The notes beneath the pieces are model-generated. The model was not told the DNA's origin. It saw only the letters and a program-made list of their open reading frames with translations, and searched no databases. DNA of 64,000 bases from positions 2,414,230-2,478,229 of the forward strand of contig QXEO01001565.1 in assembly GCA_007115705.1 (NCBI GenBank). The letters are read 5' to 3'. A program made the position numbers and the translations under genes. The stretch's first letter is position 1; each line of letters begins with the position of its first letter. Below, piece after piece: positions 22,424 through 33,037 of the stretch. This stretch comes from Dactylis glomerata (lineage: Eukaryota > Streptophyta > Magnoliopsida > Poales > Poaceae).

Positions 22424-23209
22424 ATGGATCCCTCCAACTCCTCCGCCGCCGCTGGATCGAGCTCCGGGGCGAAGCACCGCGGACGTCCCCTGGGTAGTGG
22501 GAGGAAGGCGAAGATCCCAGCCCAGTGGACGCCCGGCGCTGGCGGCCCCCTCCGCATTGGTGCGCCGAGGCAGGGCGAGGCGAGCCGCGCTGCCTCGGGG
22601 ACCTCCGGCGCCCTGACCCTCAGGGGTCCCGCGCGGGGAGGCGCCCTGAACTCGCCGTCGCCGCTGGCGGCGGCGCCTGCTCCCCGCACCTCGGGGAGCA
22701 TCGGCCGGGCCCTCCGGGAGGTGGGGGCCGCTCTGGGCCCCCCTCCCCCTGCTGTAGATCTTCTGGCCCCGCCGGCGAATGGGGTGATTGCCACTCCGCG
22801 CCACCTGGCGGCGGCGATGCTGGGACCCCTCCTCGCCCCGGGGTCCCGCTTCTTGGAGCTCCTCGTCGTCATCGACGCCCCGGGCTTCAACTCCCTCCGG
22901 CTGCCTGACGCTGTCCGGAGGGTGATTTACACCCCCGGCACGGCCGCCGGAGAGATTGCCCTGGGAGAGCAGAGCAGGCCAGACCTCCTCTGGCCTGTGG
23001 ACATCCTCCTTGGGGACGGCGGCAATGCCGTCCTCTCCGGCCGCTGGAGGGCCTTCGCCCTCGGCCATCGCCTCCGCGTCGGCGACCACCTTGTCCTCCG
23101 CTTCAAGCTGGGGACGCTGGAGGCTACGGTGCGGATCTTCACCGCCGGCAGCGTCCGCCGCACCTACCCCAGCCCGCGGCGCAGTGAAGAGGAGGTCCTG
23201 GCGCGGTAG
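22424..23209 (+). CDS. Antisense AT-hook and B3-like domain protein carried by the Tat element
   Basis: An intact 261-codon frame starts at the ATG at 22424, the first ATG after the TATA-like box. It lies opposite to the element's own transcription, tail to tail with pol. Residues 18-30 contain an AT-hook-like core (RGRPLGSGRK), which binds the minor groove of AT-rich DNA. Residues from about 150 to 245 follow the B3 DNA-binding pattern: LRLPDAV, then RWRAFALGHRLRVGDHLVL, then VRIF, matching the B3 consensus of Trp, Phe, Gly-Asp and a final beta strand. The middle is Pro/Ala/Gly-rich. Codons are very GC-rich, like grass genes. It would be a nuclear DNA-binding protein, probably captured from a host gene. 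The B3 call is by eye. Confidence 0.6.
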   Translation: MDPSNSSAAAGSSSGAKHRGRPLGSGRKAKIPAQWTPGAGGPLRIGAPRQGEASRAASGTSGALTLRGPARGGALNSPSPLAAAPAPRTSGSIGRALREVGAALGPPPPAVDLLAPPANGVIATPRHLAAAMLGPLLAPGSRFLELLVVIDAPGFNSLRLPDAVRRVIYTPGTAAGEIALGEQSRPDLLWPVDILLGDGGNAVLSGRWRAFALGHRLRVGDHLVLRFKLGTLEATVRIFTAGSVRRTYPSPRRSEEEVLAR

Positions 23210-24321
23210 CCTTCTGGGGAGGGGAGCTAGTCTCCTCCCCTCTTTTGTCGTGTAGTCCTTGCCAGCGGGGTATGCCCCACTGTGCTTCACTCCTTCCCCC
23301 ACTGGGGGCGCTTTAATGAAATTCGCTTGTTAATCATCTTGCTGCTCTTCATTGTCCTGGTCATTCGCTTGCCCGAGAGCCCTGGTGAGCTGTTGGCGTC
23401 AACGGGAAGCCTCCCTCTACCTCCGAGCTCGAAATGGGGTCGGCGTCGATGACACATTGGATGATTCCTGAGATAAGAAGTTGAAGAAAAAGTTGGAAAA
23501 GAAAAAACCCCAAATCCCCGAAAACGGAAAAACAAGACGGTAAAACAAACGAAAAAAGAAGGCGAATAAGATGCCCCTGTGACCGGCACAGGGACCTTCT
23601 CCGTCGTGGAGGAGCGCGGCACTATCTGTGCCAGCAGCTAAGAGCAAATTGCCGGGCGTGGCGATTCACGGGGCCTTCCTCGTCATTGAGGGAAGCTGGA
23701 CCCTCACGGACGTGAAAACGTCGATGCTTAAGAGAGCCCAGAGACCGTCGACACCTCACAAGGATTGCTCATGAGGTGAAGGGCCTGGCGCGGACCTCCG
23801 GATCTGCGTCTCCTTCGCAAGATGATCGGAGCGGCCTTTGTCTTCAATAATCCTGCCACGTTAGGCCTTCCTCGGTAGAGGGAATCTTCCTGCGGATGCT
23901 GGTGCATCGACGCGTCCTTGCTCCCTCGTGAGGGTTGCTCACGAGGGGTAGGTCCTTAACGGGTGCCTTGGGCACACCTTGAACTATCCTCGAAGATTTT
24001 TTATTTTCCGATGTACTTCGCGAGGAACTAAGCACCATGGGCATCCAGAGGTGATCGTTAACGGGGCCGTCGCCCCCGACCAGAGCTCACTCCCTTTGGG
24101 TTTTTCAGGCTTGCTGTTTTCCGGGTGAAGGCCCCAGCATAGACACCGTGCCTAGCCCCCTTCCGCGTGGAGTACAACAGAAAATAAATGGACTTCATGC
24201 CATTTTGATGTCATGCCGAAGCAGAGGCGCTACATTGCGCGATAACTTAATATCAGTGCTTAAGAGCAGATTGAGCTGATACAAGTGCCGTGAAAACGGT
24301 CTTTTTCTCCTCGTGAGGAAC
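23210..24321. other. Non-coding region between the antisense gene and integrase
   Basis: About 1.1 kb without a convincing gene. It would hold the 3' ends of two convergent transcripts. A hairpin-forming GAGGGGAG...CTCCTCCCCTC lies at about 23219-23243, just after the antisense stop, and could mark the end of that transcript. The part near 24085-24125 resembles 59070-59120 in the second Tat copy. Confidence 0.55.
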
Positions 24322-27300
24322 CTAAGGGTAGAACTTTCGCAGATGAGCTATGTTCCACGGGTTCCCCACTGGCACGCCTTCTGCGGTTTCCAGCCACGCC
24401 GAGCCTGGCCTGGCGATGTGCGTCACCTTGAAAGGCCCTTCCCACATTGGAGACAGCTTGTGCAGGCCCTCGCGAGAGAGTATTCTCCTCAGCACCAGGT
24501 CGCCGACCTCCAGAGTCCTTGCTCGAACATGGCGGCTATGGTAGCGGCGTAGTCCTTGTTGGTACCTCGCGGCGCGGAGCACGGCTTGGCACCGCGCTTC
24601 TTCGAGCAGGAGGAGGCGGTCCTTGATGAGGTCCTCTTGGCGAATTTCATCGAAGGCGAGCACCCTTGGCGACCCGAACTTGACATCGGTGGGAAGAACA
24701 GCCTCCGCCCCATAGACCAAGAAGAAAGGGGTTTCTCCAGTGGGTTTGGTGGCGGTAGTCCTGATGGACCACAAGATGGATTGGAGGTTGTCTAACCATT
24801 TTTTGCCGCAGGCTTCGAGCTTGGCGTTGAAGCTTTTCGTCTTGAGTCCTTTGAGTACTTCAGTGTTGGCGCGCTCGGCTTGACCATTGCTCCTGGGGTA
24901 GGCGACGGAGGCAAAACAGATCTTGACGCCGGTCGATGCGCAGTATTCCCGGAACAGTCCGCTGGTGAACTGGCTGCCGTTGTCGGTGATGATGCGGTTG
25001 GGCACACCAAAGCGACAAACCAGCCCACGGATGAACTTGACTGCGGACCTGGCCGGGATTGTGCACACCGGCTCCACCTCCACCCACATGGTGAACTTGT
25101 CGATGGCGACGTAGAGGTAGCGATAGCCCCCTTGCGCTCTGGGAAATGGACCGAGGATGTCCAGCCCCCAAACTGCAAAGGGCCAAGTGAGTGGGATGGT
25201 TCGCAGCTCTTGCGCCGGCTGATGTATCTGCTTGGCGTGGAATTGGCACGCCTCGCACCTCTTGACCATCTCCGCCGCATCTCCGAGCACCGAAGGCCAG
25301 TAGAAGCCACTTCGATATGCCTTTGCGGCTAGAGTTGCAGCAGAAGCATGATGGCCGCACTCGCCGGCATGGATGTCCCTTAGAAGCTCTTAGCCTTGGT
25401 GAGTAGATATGCACTTCAGAGCGACTCCATTTGGGCGACGCCGGTACAAGTCACCGTCCTTGACGCAGTAGCCCGAAGCTTGCCGCACAATCCTCTCGGC
25501 CTCCTCTTCATCCTCAGGAAGCCTGCTGTTGGTGAGGTAGGCCTTGAGCTCGATGATCCAATCCACTCCCTCCTGCCGTGCCAATGCCAGGAGGACACGG
25601 TCACCCGAAGGAGGTCCGCAATTCGGAGCCCCCTGCTCTGGCGGAGGCGGCAAAGCGGAAGGAGGAGGTGATTCGGATGTTGACGGAGAAGCGGACGGTT
25701 TGAAGAGACGCTCCTCAAAGACGCCGGCGGGCTGCGCCAGGCAATGAGAGGCGCGCTTGGCGATCTCGTCGGCTTCCATATTTTCTCCCCTCGGGATGTG
25801 CTTCAGCTCCAAGCCTTGGAAGCGTTTTTCCATCTTTCGATGCTCCTCGAGATAAGCCGCCATGTGCTCATCCCTTGGAGTGTAGCTCTTGTTCGAGAAG
25901 TTCACAACCAGCTGTGAATCTCCCTTGACGATGAGGCGCTTGATGCCCAAAGCGTTTGCTGCCCTTAGGCTAGCAAGTAGTCCTTTGTACTCCGCGATGT
26001 TGTTGGAGACCTTGTTCTCAGGCTTGAAGCAGAGCTGCACAGCGTAGAAAAGCTTGTCTCCAGAGGGAGAGGTTAGGACAGCACCGGCTCCCGCGCCGGG
26101 AAGGTTGAAGGCGCCGTCGAAGTGCATGACCCAGAGGCCTGGGGCCTCCTCTCCAGGGAGAGTTGACTCCACCTCTGGAGGCTCGTCGACGAACGGATCA
26201 GTCCATTCTGCAGTGAACTCGGCCAAAGCCTTGCTCTTGATTACCTTTGTAGTTTCCAAGGAGATCTCGAAAGGCTGAAGCTCCACGACCCACTCAGCCA
26301 CCCGCCCGGTGACATTGGGGTTGCGTAGAATGGTTTCCAGGGGCCGATCGGTTACCACCTTAATCGGGTGACCCTGGAAGTAGTGGCGTAGCTTCCGCGA
26401 GGCGATGAGCAAGGTGTAGAGCAGCTTTTGCTGCATGGTGTAGCGTTCCCGCGCGTCACGCAGTACCGTGCTGACGAAGTACACAGGCTTTTGCACCTTG
26501 ACGACACCCTCGGAAGGCTCCTCCTCAGGAGGCTTTTGAGCGTTGCTCTGAGAGAGCGGCTCGGTCGGCGAAGATTCCGTGGGCGGCTCCTCTCGAGGGT
26601 CAGGAGATGAAGCAGCCTCTTCCTCGCGAGGAGCCCCCGAGCTTGGAGTAGTGACCTCCTCCTTGGCGATCACCTTGGCGTATCGCTCCGCGACGAGAAC
26701 AGCGCTTGCAGTCCTTGGAGTTGCCGCGATGTAGAGTAGCAAAGGCTCGCGGGGGGTTGGGGCAACCATGATCGGTGGGCTCGTGAGGTACCTTTTTAAC
26801 TCAGCGAAGGCCTTGTCGGCTTCCGGAGTCCACTCGAACTTCCCGGTGCGTTTCATAAGCTTGAAGAAGGGCAGAGCTTTCTCCCCACTCCTTGCGATGA
26901 AACGTCCCAGGGCTGCCATGCACCCCGCGAGGCGTTGCATTTCCTTGAGATTGCGCGGAGGACGCATTTCTTCGATGGCCTTGACCTTGTCAGGGTTCGC
27001 CTCTATCCCGCGATTGGACACGAGGAACCCCAACAGTTTTCCCGACGGTACGCCGAAGGCGCACTTGGCGGGGTTGAGCTTGATGTTTACCTTCCTCAGG
27101 TTGACGAATGTTTCCTCCAGATCTTCGATGAAAGTGTGACCCTCGCGAGTCTTGACGATGATGTCGTCGATGTTGGCCTCCGCGTTCCTTCCCATCTGAG
27201 CCCCCAAGGCCTTGCGCATGAGCCTTTGGAAGGTGGCTCCTGCGTTCTTCAGGCCGAAGGGCATGCAAACGTAGCAGTACACCCCACAGGGCGTGATGAA

Positions 27301-27777
27301 GGCGGTTTTCTCCTCGTCCTCCTTTGCCATCTTGATCTGATGATAGCCGGAGAAATCATCCAAGAAGCAAAGGAGGTCGCAGCCGGCGGTGGAGTCGACG
27401 ATTTGATCTATCCTCGGGAGAGGATAAGGATCCTTGGGACAGGCCTTGTTGAGACTTGTCAAGTCCACGCAGAGGCGCCCACTGCCGTTAGCCTTTGGGA
27501 CGACCACCGGATTAGCAATCCAGGTGGGGTGGGCCACCTCGCTTATTAACTTGGCCATCTTCAGCTTCTCTATTTCCTTGACGATGAAGTCCTGCTTCTC
27601 TTGCGCTTGCTTCCTAGTCTTCTGCTTCACGGGGTGCGCCTGAGGGCACACGGCTAAGTGGTGCTCAATCACCTCCCTAGGAACGCCGGGCATATCTGAC
27701 GGAGTCCAAGCGAACATGTCAGAATTTGCCCGCAGGAAGGTGACGAGCGCGCTTTCCTATTTGGGGGAAAGCCCTGC
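24322..27777 (-). pseudogene. Tat-lineage pol: reverse transcriptase, two RNase H modules, integrase
   Basis: One minus-strand frame with stops at 27757-27759 (TAG) and 25390-25392 (TAA). Order: reverse transcriptase (about 27620-26760), with the active site reading NIDD where YIDD or YVDD is usual; an RNase H remnant split by a Pro/Glu-rich linker; a second, complete RNase H (about 26140-25750; Asp in HFDGA, Glu in AEYKG, Asp in GDSQL, Asp in EADEIA); another Pro-rich linker; then integrase with an HHCC finger (around the TAA) and a D-D-E core (GLDILGP, TDNGSQF, QAERAN). It ends at LRKFYP. The frame joins the protease part at 34661 after removal of the insertion. Confidence 0.9.
27773..27777. 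repeat. Target site duplication CCTGC, left copy
   Basis: CCTGC at 27773-27777 and 34661-34665 bracket the element at 27778-34660 exactly. Confidence 0.92.
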
Positions 27778-29400
27778 TGCTACTCGTGTGATGGCGCCAG
27801 AAAAGAACTGTGGCGTTAAGTTGACGTGGGAGCAGTATGTCCGTGTGCGTGGTGATGACCAGCCCGTTGGGAACCCCAAGAGGAAGGTATGATGAGTGTA
27901 GCGGCTAGTTTTCCCTCAGTTAAGAAACCAAGGTTTATCGATCAGGAGAAGAGAGACGGTGACGACTGAAGGTGTTTGTGGAACCTGCACACACACAGAC
28001 AAATACTTTGTCCCCAACTTGAGATGAGTTTGTCAATCTCACCGGTTTGCTTGAAACAAAGGTTATGAGTGTATCGAGTGGAAAACTGTAGTAATATGCG
28101 AGTAAAGTAAACAGTGCGGGAATAGTAAACAGGTGATTGCAATATGATTAAATAGGACCGGGGTCCACAGTTCACTAGTGGTGTCTCTCCATAGATAAAA
28201 TAACATGCTGGGTAAACAAATTACAGTTGGGCAATTGATAGAATAAAGATAACGTGATATGTCAAGAAGATCACTATGAGATTTACTCTGGGCATTACAA
28301 CAAAATACATAGACCGCCATCCAACTGCATCTATGACTAATAATCCACCCCCGGGGATATCATCCGAACACCCTAGAAGTATTAAGTTGCGAACAACAGA
28401 TAATTGCATTAAGCAAAGTGTGTAATGTAAACAAAGCATATGCCCTTGAGCATATGAATGTTGTTTTCTCCCTAGTAGCAACAGCACATCTACCACCTTA
28501 GAGGTTTCTGTCACTCCTCCAGGTGAAATAGAGACATGAACCCACTATCGAGCATAAATACCCCCTCTTGGAGTCACTAGCAACTACTCGGCCAAGATAG
28601 CTACTAACAACGGAGAGCATGCAAGATCATAAACAACATAGAGATAACAAAAGATATAATTCAGTACAGCAACTTAATCATAAACACCAATATTCATCGG
28701 ATCCCAACAAACCAACATCATAGTATTACATAACGGTGATCTCAATCATGTAGGGCAGCTCATGAGATCTAAACATGAAGCACATAGTGGAGAAGACAAC
28801 CATCTAGCTACTGCTATGGACCCATAGTCCAAGGTAGACTACTCACTCATCGCTCCGGAGGCAAGCATGGCGATGAAGAAGACCTCCGGTGGCGATTCCC
28901 CTCTCCGGCAGGGTGCCGGGAAGAGCTTCTGGACCCTCCCGATCTTCGGGTCGATGGCGGCGGCGGATCGCGATGTATTCTGGAAAACTGATCGGGCCCT
29001 TAGGTTTTTCTCGTCAGGGGGTATATGTAGGCGAAGGGGGGCTGTCAGAGGTGGAGCCACGCGGCCTCACAAGGGGGTGGCGCGGCCAGGGGCCAGGCCA
29101 CGCCGCCCCTGTGTGTGGGGGGCACGTGGCCCCCCTCCGTCAGGTCTTCGGATGTTTGGGAGCTCCCCGGTGAAATATGACTTCAGGAACTTGTTTCGTC
29201 CAATTCCGAGAATATTTCCTGTGTATCACTTCTGAAACACAAAAACAGCAGAAAACAGGAAACTGGCACTGTGGCACTTCGTTAATAGGTTAGTTCCGAA
29301 AAATGTATAAAAGTACCACTAAGTGTAACGAAACAATAGGCAAATGGTGTAAAACAAAGCATGGAGCATCAAAAATTATAGATACGTTTGAGACGTATCA
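27778..29400 (-). repeat. 3' LTR of the young Athila-like element
   Basis: 1623 bp. On the minus strand it begins TGATACGTCTCAAACG at 29400. A CTACATATACCCCC box lies at about 29018-29034 and a CCGGCA-CCC-TGCCGG hairpin at 28905-28919. The last 31 bases (27778-27808) extend beyond the LTR end seen in the copy at 59123 and include a partial repeat of the primer-site flank. Confidence 0.9.
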
Positions 29401-29415
29401 AGCATCCCCAAGCTT
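29401..29415 (-). other. Polypurine tract of the young Athila-like element
   Basis: The minus strand reads AAGCTTGGGGATGCT directly before the LTR, identical to the tract at 47953-47967. Confidence 0.85.
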
Positions 29416-31981
29416 AACTCCTGCTCGTCCTCGAGTAGGTAAGTGATAACAAAGAATAATTTTTGAGGTGACATGCACCTACACAATCTTGATCATATAT
29501 GTAAGCATTGATGAGCTGGGATCAATAGAACTTAAAACATGGGCATGTAAGATATAATTATAACAATAAGAACTTAGCAACCATGTTGTAAACATGCAAA
29601 TGAACACAAACAAAAGATCATGATAATGAAACAATGAAAGTCAAACGTGTGTTCAAATCATAAGGAAAAACATACAAATGGTTTTCAGCTTGTCCTTCAA
29701 AGAGAGCAAAACATAAATGCATAGGACACCTCAAAGTTTAAGAGGGCGACTAGATACAAATAATTTAAGAACAAGTGAAACCAATCAATATGAGTCAATC
29801 AATGAACCTTGGGACAATGCATATCACACTAAGAATGACAACTATGCTCTCTTAATGGTGCATAAAGAAAGAAGGTGGTGACTCAACATAAAAGTAAAAG
29901 AAAGGCCCTTCGCAGAGGGAAGCAGTGATTTAAACATGTGCTAGAGCTTTTCATTTGTAAAACAGAGATAAAAACTTGATTTTGAGAGGTGGTTGTCTTT
30001 GTCAACGACTGGCAATGGGGTTCTTACTATCTTCCATACAAAAATAAAGCAAGTTTTTGAGAGAGAGATTGGCACTTCGTGCTCTTTTTATAAAACTTGG
30101 CACTCCTCCCCACCTTTCCTTTCACATACCATGGCTAACCGATTCCATCGGGTGCCCACCAACATTCACATTCATTGGAGGAGTGCCTTTTTTCTTTCTT
30201 TTTTTTTCTTTTTTTTTCTTTTTGGAATAAACAATATGGAAGATAGCAAATCCGACCACTACGTCCCCATGAGCTGAAAACAGTGTCACAAAACGAGAAG
30301 TATTTTGAAGGTTTTTGAAAGGTAGCACACGAAAATTTTACTTTGGAATGGCTTACAAATACCATGCATAGGAATTTATAGTGGACACAATGGCAAACTT
30401 GGCTTTTAGGAGTTGGATGCACGAGTAGAGCTCATACTCAGTACAAGGCGAGGGCTAGCAAAAGACTGGGAGCGACCAACTAAGAGAGCAGTAATGGCCA
30501 TAATCATGCAAAGCGACAAAGCGACATTAAAAGAAGCATACGATGGCATCAAAAGTCAAAAACTAAATGATCATGAAGGCTAATGGCGACTTTGGAAGAG
30601 TCTAACATGTGTGAGCATGCGCCAAGTCAACCCAAATAAAGCATCAAGGAGAAAACCAAAATAATGCTTCCATACAATAAAAACAACGCATGATTTTTTC
30701 AAAGGCTCATTAAGCAATCTCAGTTATTTGAGACAAGTCATGCTACATCAAAACCACTAAGCATACTATCAAAAAGACATCAAGCATGACATGAATAAGC
30801 CTAAGCCGCAGTCTACACAAGCTCCTTCTTGTACCACTATTTTGCACAAAGCTTTTTCTCTTTTCCAACACCATTTGAAATTTTTTTAAACACCTCTTTT
30901 GATGAAAACCAATAAAGCTCAGAGGCAAAAATACACCTTGATGAAAAGATATGACAAGATCTGAATGCATATCAAGGCGAAAACGAAAACCAAAAGCAGT
31001 AGCAGAAAAAGTAGAATGCTCGATTAATAAGAGTGAAAACTAGAGCATTCTTTTGCAAATGAAAACGAGTACATCTCCTCCAAAGGAAATTTGTTGGGGT
31101 CCAACCATTTATTGCAGCAAACAAACAAACTAAACAAACTAAGACAACTAAAACAACTGACGCTCCAAGAAAAACACATAGTGCATGAAGCAATAAAAAT
31201 ATAGTGTTTTGAAAGGTGACCTGATTTTTGCCGATGAAGAAGGGGTGCCTCGGGGGCATACCCAAGCTTTGATGCTTGTACTTCTTGGATATTTCTTGGG
31301 GTGATGCATGGGCATCCCCAAGCTTGAGCTTTTGTCCATTCTTCAACTCATCTCATCATTCTCCAATCCCTACACTTGAAAACTTTCTTCATACAAAACT
31401 AAACACAATTCTATTAGCAACATTAGTGTAAGCATAAAATATATTCAACCTCTTTTAGCTTCAGGTTTCAACCCAAAACCACCACATATAAAGTATATAC
31501 TACTGTAGCAACTTCCACAAGAGTCCCATGATCAAAAAGAACTCAAAAGAAAGCGATAAAGTGGCAAAAACAAATATTGGCAGAAATCTGTCAAAACTGG
31601 ACAGCTGATAATGGACGAATTTTTGAGGGATTTTCTGTTGCTCAAATCAAAAAGTGTTCAACTAAGAAAAGTTTGGATATAACCTGGGGCATATGCACAA
31701 GAAATCGCAGGTCCAAAAGATAAACAGAGAATTTTCACGAATTTTTACGGTGCAGCACCGAAAACAGTTTCAGGACAGCAATAACCCCAAATCTTTACCT
31801 CACTCAAATTAGAGGCTTCTCTTGGCACAAAAATGAAATAAACAAGATAAGGAACGGTCATTACAGTAGTAATGACTTCCAAGACTCAAATAAAAGAAAA
31901 AGTACTGAAAAGTAAACAATGGGTTATCTCCCAAGAGTGCTTTTCTTTAACGCCTTTGAGCTAGGCGCAGAAAATTGCGAA
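29416..31981 (-). other. Non-coding internal region of the young Athila-like element
   Basis: 2.6 kb without a convincing gene. The block 29931-30379 is unrelated to the 0.8 kb found at the same place in the other two Athila-like copies. It includes a pyrimidine run of T and C at about 30188-30224. PPT-like motifs lie at 31256-31270 (mutated) and 31312-31325. Confidence 0.7.
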
Positions 31982-32848
31982 TCAAGTAATATCAAGTGAT
32001 GAAGTGCTAGGGTCAGCACGTGCCTTACGTCTCCCTTTCTTACCTTTGCTCTTGACTCTAGGAAAGACATGGTTATTGCAAGGTGGAGTAGAAAATGTTA
32101 TATTGCCTTTTCCCACATCGATAACGGCTCCAAGGAGCTTCAGAATGGATCTTCCAAGTGTGATTTGTCCTTTTCCTACACATTCAATAACAAGATAATC
32201 AGTAGATATCATTCTTCCTAGGATTTTTGTAAAGAATCCTTCAGCTATTCCAAGGGGAGATATGGTGGCATTATTAGTAAGAAAAATTTCTTCTCCTCCC
32301 TCAGAAAGCTTCCAAAGGCTCAAAGATTCATAAACATCCTTTGGCATGAGACAAAATTCAGACATAATATCACAATGAGCATGAAAAGTTTCACCACTAA
32401 TGGTGATTTTTATTGTAGGATACCAACTCGAAGGCTCAGAATTTATAGGCACATAATCAAAATGCTGACGCAAAGTATTGTAGCAAGAATTCAAACTAGC
32501 AGTGTGAGTCTCAAGAGTATTAAGTCTATTAAAAATGCACACAAGGGAGGAATCAAAATAGGTTGGCATGCTATAAATTGTAATCAACTTTTTAATAATA
32601 TTGAAGGCTTGATCTCCATCACAATGAAGGAAATCTCCTTCTGCAGTAGCATCCAAAGCATATCTATAACGAAGAGAAAGTCCAAAGTAAAAGCTACTAA
32701 GAAACAAACTCAAAGTCATTTTAGGTTCAGTTTTTCCATGCCAATCATAAATTCTAGACCAAGCTTCTTTAAAGCTTTCCTCATCTTTCTGCTTAAAGGT
32801 AAAGATCATGTCCGCGGGGGACATAGTAGTAGCAACTAAACTAGACAT
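31982..32848 (-). CDS. Gag fragment fused to a degenerate protease (288 codons)
   Basis: An intact frame starts at the ATG at 32848, about 160 bases after the primer site. Residues 10-115 match the C-terminal half of an Athila-type gag (FKQKDEESFKEAWSRI, then a short downstream repeat of the same fold). The normal N-terminal half of gag is absent. Residues from about 150 to 250 resemble the retroviral-type protease, including the late ITLGRSILK motif that corresponds to ILGRPFL. The catalytic loop reads CDIMSEFCLMP, so the usual Asp-Leu/Ser-Gly-Ala is lost and cleavage activity is unlikely. The C-terminus is Lys/Arg-rich. The lack of stops in a young element suggests it may still be used, for example as an RNA-binding or particle-joining protein. 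Confidence 0.7.
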   Translation of the reverse strand: MSSLVATTMSPADMIFTFKQKDEESFKEAWSRIYDWHGKTEPKMTLSLFLSSFYFGLSLRYRYALDATAEGDFLHCDGDQAFNIIKKLITIYSMPTYFDSSLVCIFNRLNTLETHTASLNSCYNTLRQHFDYVPINSEPSSWYPTIKITISGETFHAHCDIMSEFCLMPKDVYESLSLWKLSEGGEEIFLTNNATISPLGIAEGFFTKILGRMISTDYLVIECVGKGQITLGRSILKLLGAVIDVGKGNITFSTPPCNNHVFPRVKSKGKKGRRKARADPSTSSLDIT

Positions 32849-33009
32849 GATAAACTAAGAGCAAAGAAATAACAACTACCAAGGATTCTAATTTTTTTGG
32901 GTTTTTGATATAAAAGCAATGCAGGTAAAATAAAATAAAGTAAAGCAAAACAAATAACAAAGTAAAGTATGTGTGTGCGAAGAACTCCCCTCGCAGAAGT
33001 CTTCTCTCT

Positions 33010-33027
33010 TCCCCGGCAACGGCGCCA
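33010..33027 (-). other. Primer binding site, tRNA-Asp type
   Basis: The minus strand reads TGGCGCCGTTGCCGGGGA, the tRNA-Asp primer site usual for the Athila lineage, about 10 bases inside the 5' LTR. Confidence 0.9.
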
Positions 33028-33037
33028 GAAAAGAAGC

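Noticed and set aside
22247..23302. A 351-codon minus-strand frame opposite the B3-like gene
   Set aside because: It is a GC-driven shadow frame with low-complexity Arg/Gly/Ala content and no domain pattern. The plus-strand frame has the promoter, leader and domain motifs.
26935..27549. A 204-codon plus-strand frame opposite reverse transcriptase
   Set aside because: Complementary to conserved reverse transcriptase codons, so its openness is explained by the real gene.
28867..29235. A 122-codon frame repeated at 34127 and 60238
   Set aside because: It lies antisense in the leader region of the Athila-like LTR and is repeated because the LTR is. The conserved hairpin and TATA region account for the similarity.
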